A stretch of 64,000 nucleotides of DNA from Kineosphaera limosa NBRC 100340 (lineage in GTDB: Bacteria > Actinomycetota > Actinomycetes > Actinomycetales > Dermatophilaceae): positions 1 to 64,000 of the forward strand of contig NZ_BAHD01000014.1 of NCBI RefSeq assembly GCF_000298215.1. Reading direction: 5' to 3'. The translations under genes were made by a program, and so were the position numbers. Of this stretch, positions 1-10,505 are shown in pieces; positions within the stretch are counted from its first letter, which is position 1, and each line of letters opens with the position of its first letter. Under the pieces are notes generated by a model that worked only from the letters and a program-made list of their open reading frames with translations, did no database searches and had not been told where the DNA came from.

Positions 1-1038
1 GCGCTTCACGCCCTGTCCAAGCCGCACGTCGACAAAGACACCGGGGAGCACGACCCCCGCACGCCCGGCACCCGGCGGTTGGATGCGCTGGTCACGATGG
101 CCAAACACGCCACCAACCCGGACAAGCCGGTCCGCGGCAGCGGGGCCGCCGCGCGGATCATCGTCACCATCCCCCTGGCCGACCTCGTCTCCGGCGTCCG
201 CAAGACCAGCCTCGCCGAACAACTGGGCCTCTTGCCTACGCAGGACGAGGAGCCGGCGGATCGCGCCGACCTCGACGCCCCCACGCCCGACAGCGGCGCG
301 GTTACCGGGTGCGCGGTAGGTCGCGGCCCGCGCGCCGAGGGAGAGCGGGCTGACGGATGCTCGGCTGGCCACAGTCGGCTCGACGGGGATGACGAACCTC
401 GCGTGAGCGTTCACGCGCCTCGCGTGGGCGGCGACGGTCCGTGCTGCGGCGGGGTGCAGGACTCGACGACCAACGGGACCGGCTCCGGAGTGCTCGGATC
501 CGGCGTGCTGGGGCACGACACGATCCGCTCCAGCATCGCTGGGTGCGGGACCACGCGGTACGGGCAGGTCCTCTCGCCGGCGGACGTGCGGATGCTGGCC
601 TGCGACGCGCAGATCATCCCGGCCGTGCTCGGCACCCGCAGCGAACTCCTCGACCTGGGCCACGCCCATCGGCTCGCCAAGCCCGGACTGGCCACAGCCT
701 TGGAGCTGCGGGACAAGACCTGCACCTACCCCGGGTGCCGAATACCGGCCGCCTGGACCGACAAACACCACATCACACACTGGGCCAACGGCGGACCAAC
801 GACCAAAGGCAACATGTGTTGCCTCTGCCGACACCATCACACCGTCGTGCACCGACACGGCCACGTAGCGACCGTCACGCCCTACGGGGTCACCTGGACG
901 CGCGCCGACGGCACCCCCATCGGCAACCAACCCCGCCCCGACACCACAGCAGACGACTACGGGAGAGAACCGTCACCGGGGGCGCTGATCCCCGAACGCA
1001 AAGCCCTGCCCAGCGACCAACTCACTTGTGCCACCTAA
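1..1038 (+). CDS. DUF222/13E12-family HNH endonuclease (5'-truncated)
   Basis: The frame is open from base 1, so the gene starts outside the window. The first readable residues include DPRTPGTRRLDAL, a motif typical of the C-terminal half of the DUF222 (13E12 repeat) domain found in multi-copy actinobacterial and mycobacterial proteins. Near the C terminus lies an HNH nuclease domain: CTYPGC, then DKHHITHW, then a CRHHHTVVH segment, giving the zinc Cys pairs and the His-His-Asn-His catalytic pattern. The middle (about bases 270-540) is a low-complexity Gly/Asp-rich linker. These proteins are presumed DNases, often dispersed and horizontally mobile; the biological role is not known. It stops with TAA at 1036-1038, convergent with the alcohol dehydrogenase gene. 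Confidence 0.85.
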   Translation, partial: ALHALSKPHVDKDTGEHDPRTPGTRRLDALVTMAKHATNPDKPVRGSGAAARIIVTIPLADLVSGVRKTSLAEQLGLLPTQDEEPADRADLDAPTPDSGAVTGCAVGRGPRAEGERADGCSAGHSRLDGDDEPRVSVHAPRVGGDGPCCGGVQDSTTNGTGSGVLGSGVLGHDTIRSSIAGCGTTRYGQVLSPADVRMLACDAQIIPAVLGTRSELLDLGHAHRLAKPGLATALELRDKTCTYPGCRIPAAWTDKHHITHWANGGPTTKGNMCCLCRHHHTVVHRHGHVATVTPYGVTWTRADGTPIGNQPRPDTTADDYGREPSPGALIPERKALPSDQLTCAT

Positions 1039-1112
1039 ACGCTCGAAGGCGCCCGAGACCTGCTGCCCCGGGCGCCTTCGGCAGCGACCTCCAGTCGCCG
1101 GCAGATCAGCAG

Positions 1113-2132
1113 TCAGTACTGAATGACCACGCGCCCATCGATCGCACCGCGGTGCATCTCGTCGAACACCTCGTTGATCTCCTCCAACTGCCGCACCGTG
1201 CACTTGGGCTTGATGAGACCGCGGTTGTAGAAGTCGAGAGCCTCGACCATGTCCTGACGCGTGCCGACGATCGAACCGCGGATCGTCAGACCCTTGAGCA
1301 CCACGTCGAAAATGGGCGCCGGGAAATCACCCGGGGGCAGCCCGTTGAAGACGATCGTGCCGCCGCGCCGGGCCATGCCGATCGCCTGACCGAAGGCGTC
1401 CGGGTGCACCGCCGTGACCAACACGCCGTGCGCCCCGCCGGTGGCCTTCTGGATCGCCTTGACCGGATCGACGTTCCGGGCGTTGACCAGCACCTCCGCG
1501 CCATACGACTCCGCGAGCGCCAACTTCTCGTCCGAGACGTCCACCGCCGCGACTCGCATGCCCATCGCGATCGCGTACTGCACCGCCACGTGCCCCAGCC
1601 CGCCGATACCCGAAATGACCATCCACTGACCCGGACGCACTTCGGAGACCTTCAGACCCTTGTAGACCGTCACCCCGGCGCACAACACCGGCGCGACCTC
1701 CACCGGATCACTGCCTTTCGCGATCCGGGCCGCGAACCGCTCGTCGACCAGCATGTACTGACCGAAGCTGCCGTCCACGGCATAGCCGCCGTTCTGCTGC
1801 TCCGTGCACAACGTCTCCCAGCCGGTGCCGCAGTACTCGCACTGCCCGCAGGCCGACCACAGCCACGCGTTGCCCACGAGGTCGCCCTCCGTGAGCGTCG
1901 TCACGCCCTCCCCCAGGGCGACGACCTCGCCGACCCCCTCGTGGCCGGGGATGAACGGCGTGCTCGGCTTGACCGGCCAATCGCCCTCCGCGGCGTGCAG
2001 ATCCGTGTGGCAGACACCGGTGGTGAGGAGCTTGACGAGCACCTGGCCCGGGCCCGGCTCCGGCACCGGCACCTCACTGACCGAGAGCGGCGTGCCGAAC
2101 TCGCGAACCACTGCTGCGTGCATCGTTGTCAT
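1113..2132 (-). CDS. adhP: Zinc-dependent alcohol dehydrogenase (AdhP-like)
   Basis: A 339-residue medium-chain dehydrogenase/reductase that oxidises primary alcohols to aldehydes with NAD+. Catalytic zinc ligands are visible as C41, H64-E65 and C151; the structural zinc loop is C95, C98, C101 and C109 (ACGQCEYCGTGWETLC). The Rossmann loop is GIGGLGHVA at about 175-183. Length is normal for AdhP/AdhA. It lies 111 bases downstream of the aldehyde dehydrogenase on the same strand, so the pair can convert alcohol to acid in two steps. A GAF-type regulator gene is just upstream of both. The exact substrate (ethanol versus other short alcohols) cannot be told from sequence. Confidence 0.92.
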   Translation of the reverse strand: MTTMHAAVVREFGTPLSVSEVPVPEPGPGQVLVKLLTTGVCHTDLHAAEGDWPVKPSTPFIPGHEGVGEVVALGEGVTTLTEGDLVGNAWLWSACGQCEYCGTGWETLCTEQQNGGYAVDGSFGQYMLVDERFAARIAKGSDPVEVAPVLCAGVTVYKGLKVSEVRPGQWMVISGIGGLGHVAVQYAIAMGMRVAAVDVSDEKLALAESYGAEVLVNARNVDPVKAIQKATGGAHGVLVTAVHPDAFGQAIGMARRGGTIVFNGLPPGDFPAPIFDVVLKGLTIRGSIVGTRQDMVEALDFYNRGLIKPKCTVRQLEEINEVFDEMHRGAIDGRVVIQY

Positions 2133-2243
2133 GGTCTTTCCCTTCAGTCGTCATTGACGTGCGATGGGGTCATTCAGAGCTTGTCGTGCTTGCCCGCGGT
2201 GCGCGCGGGGAAACGCTTCGTGAGCGGCGAATCACGGCCTTCT

Positions 2244-3767
<1,524 letters not shown>

Positions 3768-3870
3768 GACATTCTCCTCGTCGTTGAGTTCGTCGGCCGA
3801 CGCCCCGGTGGTGCGCCGTGGCGTGCAACTGGGGTGCGGCCGATTGGGGCAGGACGCTACGCAGCCAGAG

Positions 3871-3889
3871 GTTGCAGCGACGTTGCAAC
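3871..3889. promoter_or_regulatory. Candidate operator upstream of aldehyde dehydrogenase
   Basis: Perfect 6-bp inverted repeat GTTGCA / TGCAAC with a 7-base centre, 104 bases before the aldehyde dehydrogenase ATG and between it and the GAF regulator gene. Seen directly; the role as regulator binding site is inference. Confidence 0.35.
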
Positions 3890-3957
3890 GCGCTCGCGCA
3901 GGGGTCATCGGCCCAGGTCAGGACCGTTCAACGGCGGTGAGAGGGCGGTGAGAGGGG

Positions 3958-5208
3958 TCAGCGCAGTTCGCTCTCGAGCCACTCCAGGTGGCGCACGATG
4001 CGGTCGCGTCGCGGAGAGCGTGGTGGCAGCCGGCGCAGTGTCGTGAGCCAGGCGTCGGCGTCGGTCTGCGCCTCCGGCAGCGCGAGGTAGGCCAGCATCG
4101 CCTCCACCGACCCGGCGCCCACGACGGTGTCCCGCAGCGCCCCCGAGACCTCCGCGCGCAGCCGACGCACCCCCGGCGCCTCCGACGGCGGCAGCACCTG
4201 CCCGGCGTAGGCCTCCAGCGCCGCCCGGTGCCAGCCCCGGCCCGTGTGCTCCAGCACCTGATCGGCGTCCGAGGCCAGCGGTGCGGCCAGCCGGTAGGGC
4301 CGCGACTGCGGCACCCAGGCCGGCGCCTCCGCCTCCAATCGGCGCCGTAGGCGCACCATCTCGGCCCGCAGGGTCGTGACGCTCGCCTCGGGATTGACCA
4401 GCGCGGCCAGCTCCTCCAGCCGCAGCCCGTCGGGGTGCCGGGCGAGCATCACCAGGATCTCCGTGTGGCGCAACGACAGCGCGATCGTGCGCCCCCCGTC
4501 GATGAGCAGCCCGGTGTCGCGCCCGAGCACCCGCAACTGCGCCGTGTCGGGCACCGCCGCCGGCGCCAGTCCGCGCAGCCGCTGCAACGCCAACTCGGCC
4601 TGGGCGGCGGCGATCGCGGCCCCCACCAGCGCGAGCGCGTGCGGCCCGACCGCCTCGGCCCCACCGGTCAGGTCGACGACGCCAAGCACGTCGCCCGTAT
4701 CCGGATCGCGGATCGGTGCCGCGGTGCAATGCCACCCCCGCACGAGCGGGCTGAAGTGCTGCGACCCGGTGATCTGCACCCCCGAGCCCAGGATCAGAGC
4801 GGTGCCGGGCGCGCTGGTGCCGACGACCGCCTCCGACCAGTCGGCGCCGGGAGCGAAGACCATCGACTCGGCGCTACGCAACGCGCCCGCGTCGCCCTCC
4901 ACCCACAGCAGCCGACCCCGCGCATCCCCGACGGCGACGATGATCCCGCTGTCGGTGCAGGGCTGCACGAGCAGGCGCCGCACCACCGGCATCGCCGCGG
5001 CCAGCGGGTGCGCCTCCCGGTAACCCGCCAGGTCGGCGCCGTCGAAGACCACCTCGGCCACGGCCTGGTCCGGCACCCGCAGGCGCGCCAACGACCGGTC
5101 CCACGAAGCGCGGACGACATCGGGCGCCCGGTCCGCCCGGGGCGCCGCGATGCCGTCCGCGGTGTTGTTCGCCGTGTTGTCCGACGTGTCGTCCTCTTTG
5201 TCCGACAT
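3958..5208 (-). CDS. GAF-domain transcriptional regulator (AcoR-like, no AAA+ domain)
   Basis: A 416-residue regulator. The N-terminal part resembles the AcoR sensor region (SWDRSLARLRVP, then a GAF-like segment with PGTALILGSGVQITGSQHFSP and WHCTAAPIRDPDTGDVLGVVDLTG at about 130-185). The C-terminal part (about 240-330) resembles a winged helix (LSLRHTEILVMLARHPDGL; RLRRRLEAEAP). There is no central AAA+ sigma-54 activation domain, consistent with actinobacteria lacking sigma-54. Genes of this type commonly sit beside aldehyde and alcohol dehydrogenases in actinobacteria. It probably senses an alcohol or aldehyde and controls the two downstream genes; this is inferred from context only. Confidence 0.8.
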   Translation of the reverse strand: MSDKEDDTSDNTANNTADGIAAPRADRAPDVVRASWDRSLARLRVPDQAVAEVVFDGADLAGYREAHPLAAAMPVVRRLLVQPCTDSGIIVAVGDARGRLLWVEGDAGALRSAESMVFAPGADWSEAVVGTSAPGTALILGSGVQITGSQHFSPLVRGWHCTAAPIRDPDTGDVLGVVDLTGGAEAVGPHALALVGAAIAAAQAELALQRLRGLAPAAVPDTAQLRVLGRDTGLLIDGGRTIALSLRHTEILVMLARHPDGLRLEELAALVNPEASVTTLRAEMVRLRRRLEAEAPAWVPQSRPYRLAAPLASDADQVLEHTGRGWHRAALEAYAGQVLPPSEAPGVRRLRAEVSGALRDTVVGAGSVEAMLAYLALPEAQTDADAWLTTLRRLPPRSPRRDRIVRHLEWLESELR

Positions 5209-5295
5209 GACTGGCCTGTCTGCAGGGGCTACTCGGTGGCAGATTCTGCTGCAGTCTGGCGACCTGTCAAGCGGTTGCGCCTCCGCGTGGCCCGG

Positions 5296-6933
5296 CTAGA
5301 ACACCAATCCGAGCGCGAAGCCGCCCAGCAGGTAGCAGAACAGGGTGATCAGCAGCACGCCGACGATATTGAGCACGGCGCCACCCCGGGCCATCTGCCC
5401 GATGGTCACCACCCCCGATCCGAAGACGATGGCGTTCGGTGGCGTACCGACCGGCAGCATGAACGCGCACGTCGCGGCGAGGGCGGCGGGGATGAGCAGG
5501 GTCATCGCGTCGGCACCGATACCGACGGCCACGCCGCCGAGGATCGGGATGAACGTCGCGGCCGTCGCGGTGTTGCTCGTGATCTCGGTCAGCAGCAGCA
5601 CGATCGCGGTGATCGCGGCCACCAGCAGCACGATCGGCAGCACGCCGAGGCCGACGACCTGCGCGCCGAACCAGTCGTCGAGGCCGCTGGAGGCGACCGC
5701 GCCGGCCAGGCTCAGACCGCCGCCAAAGAGCAGCAGCACGCCCCAGGGCAGGCCGTCCTCGGCGTCCTTCCACTCCAGCGTCATCTTGCGGGTGCCCTTG
5801 CCGGGCACGAGGAACAGCACGACACCGGCCAGGATCGCGATCGCCGCGTCGTCGAGGCTGTCGAGGAAGTTGATGATGCCGATGCTGTCGCCGATGAACG
5901 GGAGTTCGACGAGCAGGCCGGGCACGATCCACAGGAAGGCGGCACCGGCGAACACCGCACCGACGACCTTCTCGCCCTGGCTGACCGGGCCGAGCTTGTC
6001 GATCTCGCCCTGGATCATCTCCTTGCCGCCGGGCACCTCGTCGAGCTGGAAGCGGTACAGCACGCGGGTCATGAGGAACCACGCGATGAAGATGAACGTG
6101 AACGCCAGCGGCGTGCCGAGCATCATCCACTGCAGGAAGCCGATGCTGCGCTCGAGTTCGGTCTGCACGTAGCCGGCGACGATCGCGTTCGGCGGGCTGC
6201 CCAGCAGGGTGCCCAGGCCACCCATGGAGGCCGACCACGCGATCGCGAGCACGAGACACACGCCGAACATGCGGGTGTTGGGGTCGTCGATGACCGCGCT
6301 GATCTTGTGCCCCTTGGCCAGACGCTCCGCGGCGACACCGCCACTCTGATCGGAGTTGCGTTCGACGACGAGCGTCAACACGGACAGCGCGATCGGCAGC
6401 ATCATCAGCGTCGTCGCGGTGTTCGACACCCACATCGACAGGAACCCCGTGGAGAGCATGAGGCCGAGCACGATCCTGCGCGGCTGCACGCCGACTGCCC
6501 GCAGCGTCATGAGGGCGATGCGCCGGTGCAGATTCCATTTCTCCATCGCGATGGCGATGAGGAAGCCACCGAGGAAGAGGAAGACGATCGGGGAGGCGAA
6601 CGGCCCGGTCGCCTGGGCGATCGTCCCTTCGGTCACCACGGGCAGCACGATGATCGGCAGCAACGAGGTGGCCGACAGTGGCACCGCCTCGGTCATCCAC
6701 CAGATCGCCATGAGCGTCATCAGCGCCGCGACATTGCGCGCATCAGGGCTCAGGTCTTGCGCCGCCCCCATCGCCAACCAGACCACACCTGCGGCCACCA
6801 GGCCCAGGATCCGCACCGTCCACAGTGTGCGACCCTTGCGTTCCTGGGTGTCGGCGTCGTCGTAGTCCTCGTACATGCCTTGGTGGCGTTCTTGCTCCTC
6901 AGGGGGAGCCGACGCGTCCGGCTGGTGAGACAT
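5296..6933 (-). CDS. DASS-family sodium/anion symporter (SLC13-like)
   Basis: A 545-residue polytopic membrane protein of the divalent anion:Na+ symporter family, importing dicarboxylates (succinate, malate, fumarate) or sulfate with Na+. Both signature SNT motifs are present (VSNTATTLMMLPI and TSNTATAATFIPI), as are the two PPNAI loops (GSPPNAIVAGY, GTPPNAIVFGS). The start at 6933 is preceded by an ideal AGGAGG; a longer in-frame start would add 43 residues with no membrane character. The soluble, acidic N-terminal extension (about 45 residues, Asp/Glu/Gln-rich) precedes the first membrane segment. Divergent from cardiolipin synthase. Confidence 0.88.
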   Translation of the reverse strand: MSHQPDASAPPEEQERHQGMYEDYDDADTQERKGRTLWTVRILGLVAAGVVWLAMGAAQDLSPDARNVAALMTLMAIWWMTEAVPLSATSLLPIIVLPVVTEGTIAQATGPFASPIVFLFLGGFLIAIAMEKWNLHRRIALMTLRAVGVQPRRIVLGLMLSTGFLSMWVSNTATTLMMLPIALSVLTLVVERNSDQSGGVAAERLAKGHKISAVIDDPNTRMFGVCLVLAIAWSASMGGLGTLLGSPPNAIVAGYVQTELERSIGFLQWMMLGTPLAFTFIFIAWFLMTRVLYRFQLDEVPGGKEMIQGEIDKLGPVSQGEKVVGAVFAGAAFLWIVPGLLVELPFIGDSIGIINFLDSLDDAAIAILAGVVLFLVPGKGTRKMTLEWKDAEDGLPWGVLLLFGGGLSLAGAVASSGLDDWFGAQVVGLGVLPIVLLVAAITAIVLLLTEITSNTATAATFIPILGGVAVGIGADAMTLLIPAALAATCAFMLPVGTPPNAIVFGSGVVTIGQMARGGAVLNIVGVLLITLFCYLLGGFALGLVF

Positions 6934-7100
6934 ACAGCCTCCTTGCTGCAGTAAAGGTGATCGCAGATGCGCGACAGTTACACAGCCTTGCGGGCAATTG
7001 CCGGGAACAAAGCCTTTGGCCACCCTATTGGTGACTGAACGCTGAACGTTGGTGGCGCGCACCCACCGTTTTGGACCGCGACAAAGCGAGGAGAGTTGAC

Positions 7101-8582
7101 GTGTTCGATGTCGAGTTGCCGCTCTTCGTCGAGACCGTTGTGCTCGTCGTGGATTTCACGATCAAGGCGCTCGCCATCGGTATCGTCCCCGAGAATCGCC
7201 GCCCTTCGTCCTCCTCGGCCTGGCTGCTGCTGATCCTCTTCCTGCCGCTCGTCGGTCTCCCGCTGTTCCTGCTGCTGGGCAGCAGCCGCGTCAACAACCG
7301 CCGCCACCGCATCCAGGCGCAGGCCAATGCACTCCTCGATGACGGCCTGGCGCACCTGCCCACGGTCCCACCCGGGCTCGAGTTGCCGCCCGGGGTCGAG
7401 TCGATGATGGCGCTCAACCGGCGGCTGACCTCCCTGCCGTGCGTGCCCGGCACCGTCGAAGAGGTGCTCACCGACTATCACGGCATGCTCGCCGACATCG
7501 CGGCCGCCATCGACGGCGCCACCCGGTACGTGCACGTGCAGACGTATATCGCCCGCTGGGACGAGGCCAGCGACCCCGTGTTCGCCGCCATGGCCCGAGC
7601 CCGGGCCCGCGGCGTGGAGGTCCGGCTGCTCATCGACCACCTCGGTTCCCGGCGCTACCGCGGCTACCGGCGCACCAAGAAGCGCTTCAAGGAGGCCGGC
7701 TTCACCTGGCACCTGATGCTGCCGATCGACCTCCTGCGCCTGCGCTGGCGGCGTCTTGACCTGCGCAATCACCGCAAGGTCATCGTCGTCGACGGGCGCC
7801 TGGGCTACGTCGGGTCGCTGAACCTCATCGCCCCCCACTACGGCACCGACGTCCCCGGCGGCACCAAGCGCGAATGGCTGGAGACGGTGGTGCGGGTCAG
7901 CGGGCCCATCGTCGCCTCGTTGGAATCGGTGTTCGCCGTGGACTGGTACACCGAATGCGCGGAGTTGCTCGACGCGCAGACCTACCTGCCGGAGGCCGGT
8001 TCGAGCCCCGACCTGGCGATCGGGGGCCCGGTCAACGCGCTGCAGGTCGTGCCCTCGGGCCCCGGGTTCCAGACCCAGCCGAACCAGCGGCTGTTCACCT
8101 CCCTGATCCATCGGGCGCAGCGCGAACTGCTCATCGTCAGCCCCTACTTCGTGCCCGACGAGTCGATTCTGGAGGCGGTGACGACGGCCGCGCACCGCGG
8201 CGTGCGCGTCGAGCTGTTCGTCAGCGAACGGGCCGACCAGTTCGTCGTGCAGCACGCGCAGGCCTCGTACTACACCGTGCTGCTGGAGGCCGGGGTGCGG
8301 ATCCACCGGTACCCCGCGCCCTTCGTGCTGCACGCCAAGTTCCTCACCGTCGACGACGAGGTCGCGGTCATCGGCTCCAGCAACATGGACATGCGCAGCT
8401 TCGGCCTCAACTACGAGATCAGCCTCATGGGCGCGGCAGGCGACATGCCGGCCCGCTTGCGGCGCATCGCCGCGGCGTACCGCGGGCCGAGTGCCGAACT
8501 GTCCCTAGCGGATTGGGAGACGCGGCCGTGGCTGCGGCGGTACACCGAAAATGTGGCGCGCCTGACCTCCGCCCTGCAATGA
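7101..8582 (+). CDS. cls: Cardiolipin synthase (phospholipase D family)
   Basis: A 493-residue bacterial ClsA-type enzyme that condenses phosphatidylglycerol into cardiolipin at the membrane. Two N-terminal hydrophobic segments (about 8-30 and 38-60, the second WLLLILFLPLVGLPLFLLLG) are followed by two PLD domains with HKD motifs: H224-K226-D231 (HRKVIVVD) and H411-K413-D418 (HAKFLTVD), each followed by the expected GS.N. GTG at 7101 is chosen because GAGGAG lies 7 bases upstream; an in-frame TTG at 7071 lacks a site. Monocistronic-looking, divergent from the symporter. Confidence 0.9.
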   Translation: MFDVELPLFVETVVLVVDFTIKALAIGIVPENRRPSSSSAWLLLILFLPLVGLPLFLLLGSSRVNNRRHRIQAQANALLDDGLAHLPTVPPGLELPPGVESMMALNRRLTSLPCVPGTVEEVLTDYHGMLADIAAAIDGATRYVHVQTYIARWDEASDPVFAAMARARARGVEVRLLIDHLGSRRYRGYRRTKKRFKEAGFTWHLMLPIDLLRLRWRRLDLRNHRKVIVVDGRLGYVGSLNLIAPHYGTDVPGGTKREWLETVVRVSGPIVASLESVFAVDWYTECAELLDAQTYLPEAGSSPDLAIGGPVNALQVVPSGPGFQTQPNQRLFTSLIHRAQRELLIVSPYFVPDESILEAVTTAAHRGVRVELFVSERADQFVVQHAQASYYTVLLEAGVRIHRYPAPFVLHAKFLTVDDEVAVIGSSNMDMRSFGLNYEISLMGAAGDMPARLRRIAAAYRGPSAELSLADWETRPWLRRYTENVARLTSALQ

Positions 8583-8637
8583 GCGCACCGGCCTGAGAAA
8601 CTGCAGGGGTACGCCGTACCGCAAGCCAAGGAGGATC

Positions 8638-9768
8638 ATGACCGACGCGGCCCAGTTCCAGGACATCGCCGACCCCGTGACGCTGGAGACCTTGCGGCAG
8701 TTGACCGAGCTGCCGACGCCGGTTGTCTCGCTCTACGTACCGACCGCCCGCTCCCGCCCAGAATCCGAGCGCGCGCCCTTGGAACTGCGCGCCCTGCTGG
8801 ACCCGGCGCGCGAGCAACTGGCCGAGCGCGGCCTGACCGACGACGAGACCGACGCCCTGCTGGCTCCGGTGCGCGCGCTGCAGGAGGACCCGGTCGTGTG
8901 GAGCGAGCAGGCCGAGGGCCTGGCGATCTTCGCCTCCCCGGGCGGCATGCGCAGCTACCGGATCGCCCGCGACGTACCGGCCTCGGTGACCGTCGGACAG
9001 GTACCCCACCTGCTGCCGCTCGTGCCCGTCGCCGCCGGCGACGACCGCTACGTCGTGCTGACGCTGAGCCAGAAGCAGGTGCGCCTGTTCGAGGCGACCC
9101 CGCACTCCATCACGCAGATCGACCTCGGCGACACCCCAGCCGACATCGACGACATGGAGCGGCGCAACGTGCGTCAGACCCAACTGCAGCACCAGCACCA
9201 GCCGCGCGGGGGCGGGGGCGGGCAGACCGCGAGCCACCACGGCCACGGCGGCGCCGCCGATATCGCCGACATCCAGGTCGACAAGTTCGTCCGCGAGGTC
9301 GCCGACGGGGTCCGAAACCGGGTCGGTCGCACCGCGAGCGCCCCGCCGATCGTGCTCGCCGCGGTCGCCGAGTACCTGCCCAAGTTGAAGGAGACCGGGC
9401 AGCTGCCGACCCTGCAGGAGGAGATCGTCGCCGGCAACCACGAGGCCACCTCGCCCGCCGAGCTGCTCGAACGCAGCCGCTCGATCGCCGCGGCCCGCCT
9501 CGCCGACGACCGGCAGGAGCGCCGCGACCGCGCCGCCGAGCTGCTCGGCACCGGCCGCGCGACGCTCGACCCGCGGTCGGCGCTGGCCGCCGCGCGGGAG
9601 GGGCGCGCCGGGGAGCTGCTCATCGATCCGCAGGCCGTCGGCTCGGCCGACGACGAGGCGACCGCCCTCGACGAGGCTGTTGCCGCCGCCCTGCTGACCG
9701 GCGCCGAGCTGCACGACGTGCCCGACCTGCCGCAGGGCGCCCAACTCGCCGCGTTGCTGCGGTACTGA
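8638..9768 (+). CDS. baeRF3-like (bacterial archaeo-eukaryotic release factor family) protein
   Basis: A 376-residue soluble protein with a strong AAGGAGG site 6 bases before its ATG. The start (TLETLRQLTELPTPVVSLYVPT) and overall plan resemble the bacterial eRF1-related families (baeRF), whose members are suspected ribosome-associated hydrolases or release-factor-like proteins. A low-complexity His/Gly linker (HQHQPRGGGGG... HHGHGG, about residues 184-206) separates two halves. The C-terminal third is Ala-rich. Function in the cell is not established. Convergent with the response regulator gene. Confidence 0.7.
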   Translation: MTDAAQFQDIADPVTLETLRQLTELPTPVVSLYVPTARSRPESERAPLELRALLDPAREQLAERGLTDDETDALLAPVRALQEDPVVWSEQAEGLAIFASPGGMRSYRIARDVPASVTVGQVPHLLPLVPVAAGDDRYVVLTLSQKQVRLFEATPHSITQIDLGDTPADIDDMERRNVRQTQLQHQHQPRGGGGGQTASHHGHGGAADIADIQVDKFVREVADGVRNRVGRTASAPPIVLAAVAEYLPKLKETGQLPTLQEEIVAGNHEATSPAELLERSRSIAAARLADDRQERRDRAAELLGTGRATLDPRSALAAAREGRAGELLIDPQAVGSADDEATALDEAVAAALLTGAELHDVPDLPQGAQLAALLRY

Positions 9769-9786
9769 GGCGGTACTGACGCAGGT

Positions 9787-9806
9787 CCGACTCGGTTCCG
9801 AATCGG
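9787..9806. terminator. Possible shared terminator hairpin
   Basis: CCGACTCGG and CCGAATCGG flank two T bases, giving a 9-bp stem with one mismatch, between two convergent genes (stops at 9768 and 9846). There is no T tract, so this is only a candidate. Confidence 0.3.
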
Positions 9807-9845
9807 TACTGACGGGTCCGGGGGAGCGCCCTTGCGGGCGTGCCC

Positions 9846-10505
9846 TCAGGGCTCGATGAGCCCGGCGCGAATGGCGTACTTCGTCAGCTCCAGCCGGTCC
9901 TTGAGGCCCAGCTTGGTGAGGATGTTCGCGCGGTGCCGTTCGACGGTCTTGGGGCTGATGAACAGCATCTGCGCGATCTCCCGCCCGGAGTGCCCCTCGG
10001 CGATGAGCTTGAGCACCTCCTCCTCGCGGGAGGAGAGCACGCTCGCCTCCTCCTCCTGCCCGTCGCGGCGGGCGAGGAACTCGCGGATGATCGTGCTCAA
10101 CGCGCCCGGGTAGAGGAAGGGCTCGCCGCGTAAGGCGGCGCGACAGGCGTGGATGAGGTCGCGGTCGGCGACGGACTTGTGCACGTAGCCGGCCGCGCCG
10201 ACCTTCAGCGCCTCGAAGAGGTACTGCTCGTGGTCGTGCATCGACAGCAGCAGCACCGCGACGTCGAGTTTGCGGCGGCTGATCTCGCGGGCCGCCTGCA
10301 GCCCGGTCATCCGCGGCATCGACACGTCGAGGATCGCCAGGTCGACCCCGCCGGCCGCCACGGCATCGACCGCCTCCGAGCCGTCGGAGACCTCGGCGAC
10401 CACCTGCAGGTCGGGCTGCGACTCCAGGATCAGACGCACGCCCTGGCGCACCAACGCGTGGTCGTCGGCGAGCAGAATCCGGGCGACGTGCGGGGTCTGG
10501 CTCAT
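9846..10505 (-). CDS. NarL/FixJ-family response regulator
   Basis: A 219-residue response regulator. The receiver domain has D14-D15, phospho-acceptor D60 (AILDVSMPRMTG) and conserved Lys (GYVHKS). The C-terminal LuxR-type HTH (about 150-215) reads SSREEEVLKLIAEGHSGREIA and SPKTVERHRANI. A short Gln/Glu-rich linker joins them. Its ATG overlaps the histidine kinase stop by four bases (ATGA), so both are translated together. The Asp-based signal is unknown; the divergent universal stress gene is a plausible target. Confidence 0.92.
   Translation of the reverse strand: MSQTPHVARILLADDHALVRQGVRLILESQPDLQVVAEVSDGSEAVDAVAAGGVDLAILDVSMPRMTGLQAAREISRRKLDVAVLLLSMHDHEQYLFEALKVGAAGYVHKSVADRDLIHACRAALRGEPFLYPGALSTIIREFLARRDGQEEEASVLSSREEEVLKLIAEGHSGREIAQMLFISPKTVERHRANILTKLGLKDRLELTKYAIRAGLIEP

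Noticed and set aside
4435-6954. Long + strand ORF opposite the regulator and symporter
   Set aside because: Composition is His/Arg/Asp-rich, lacks any domain, and overlaps two well-supported genes.
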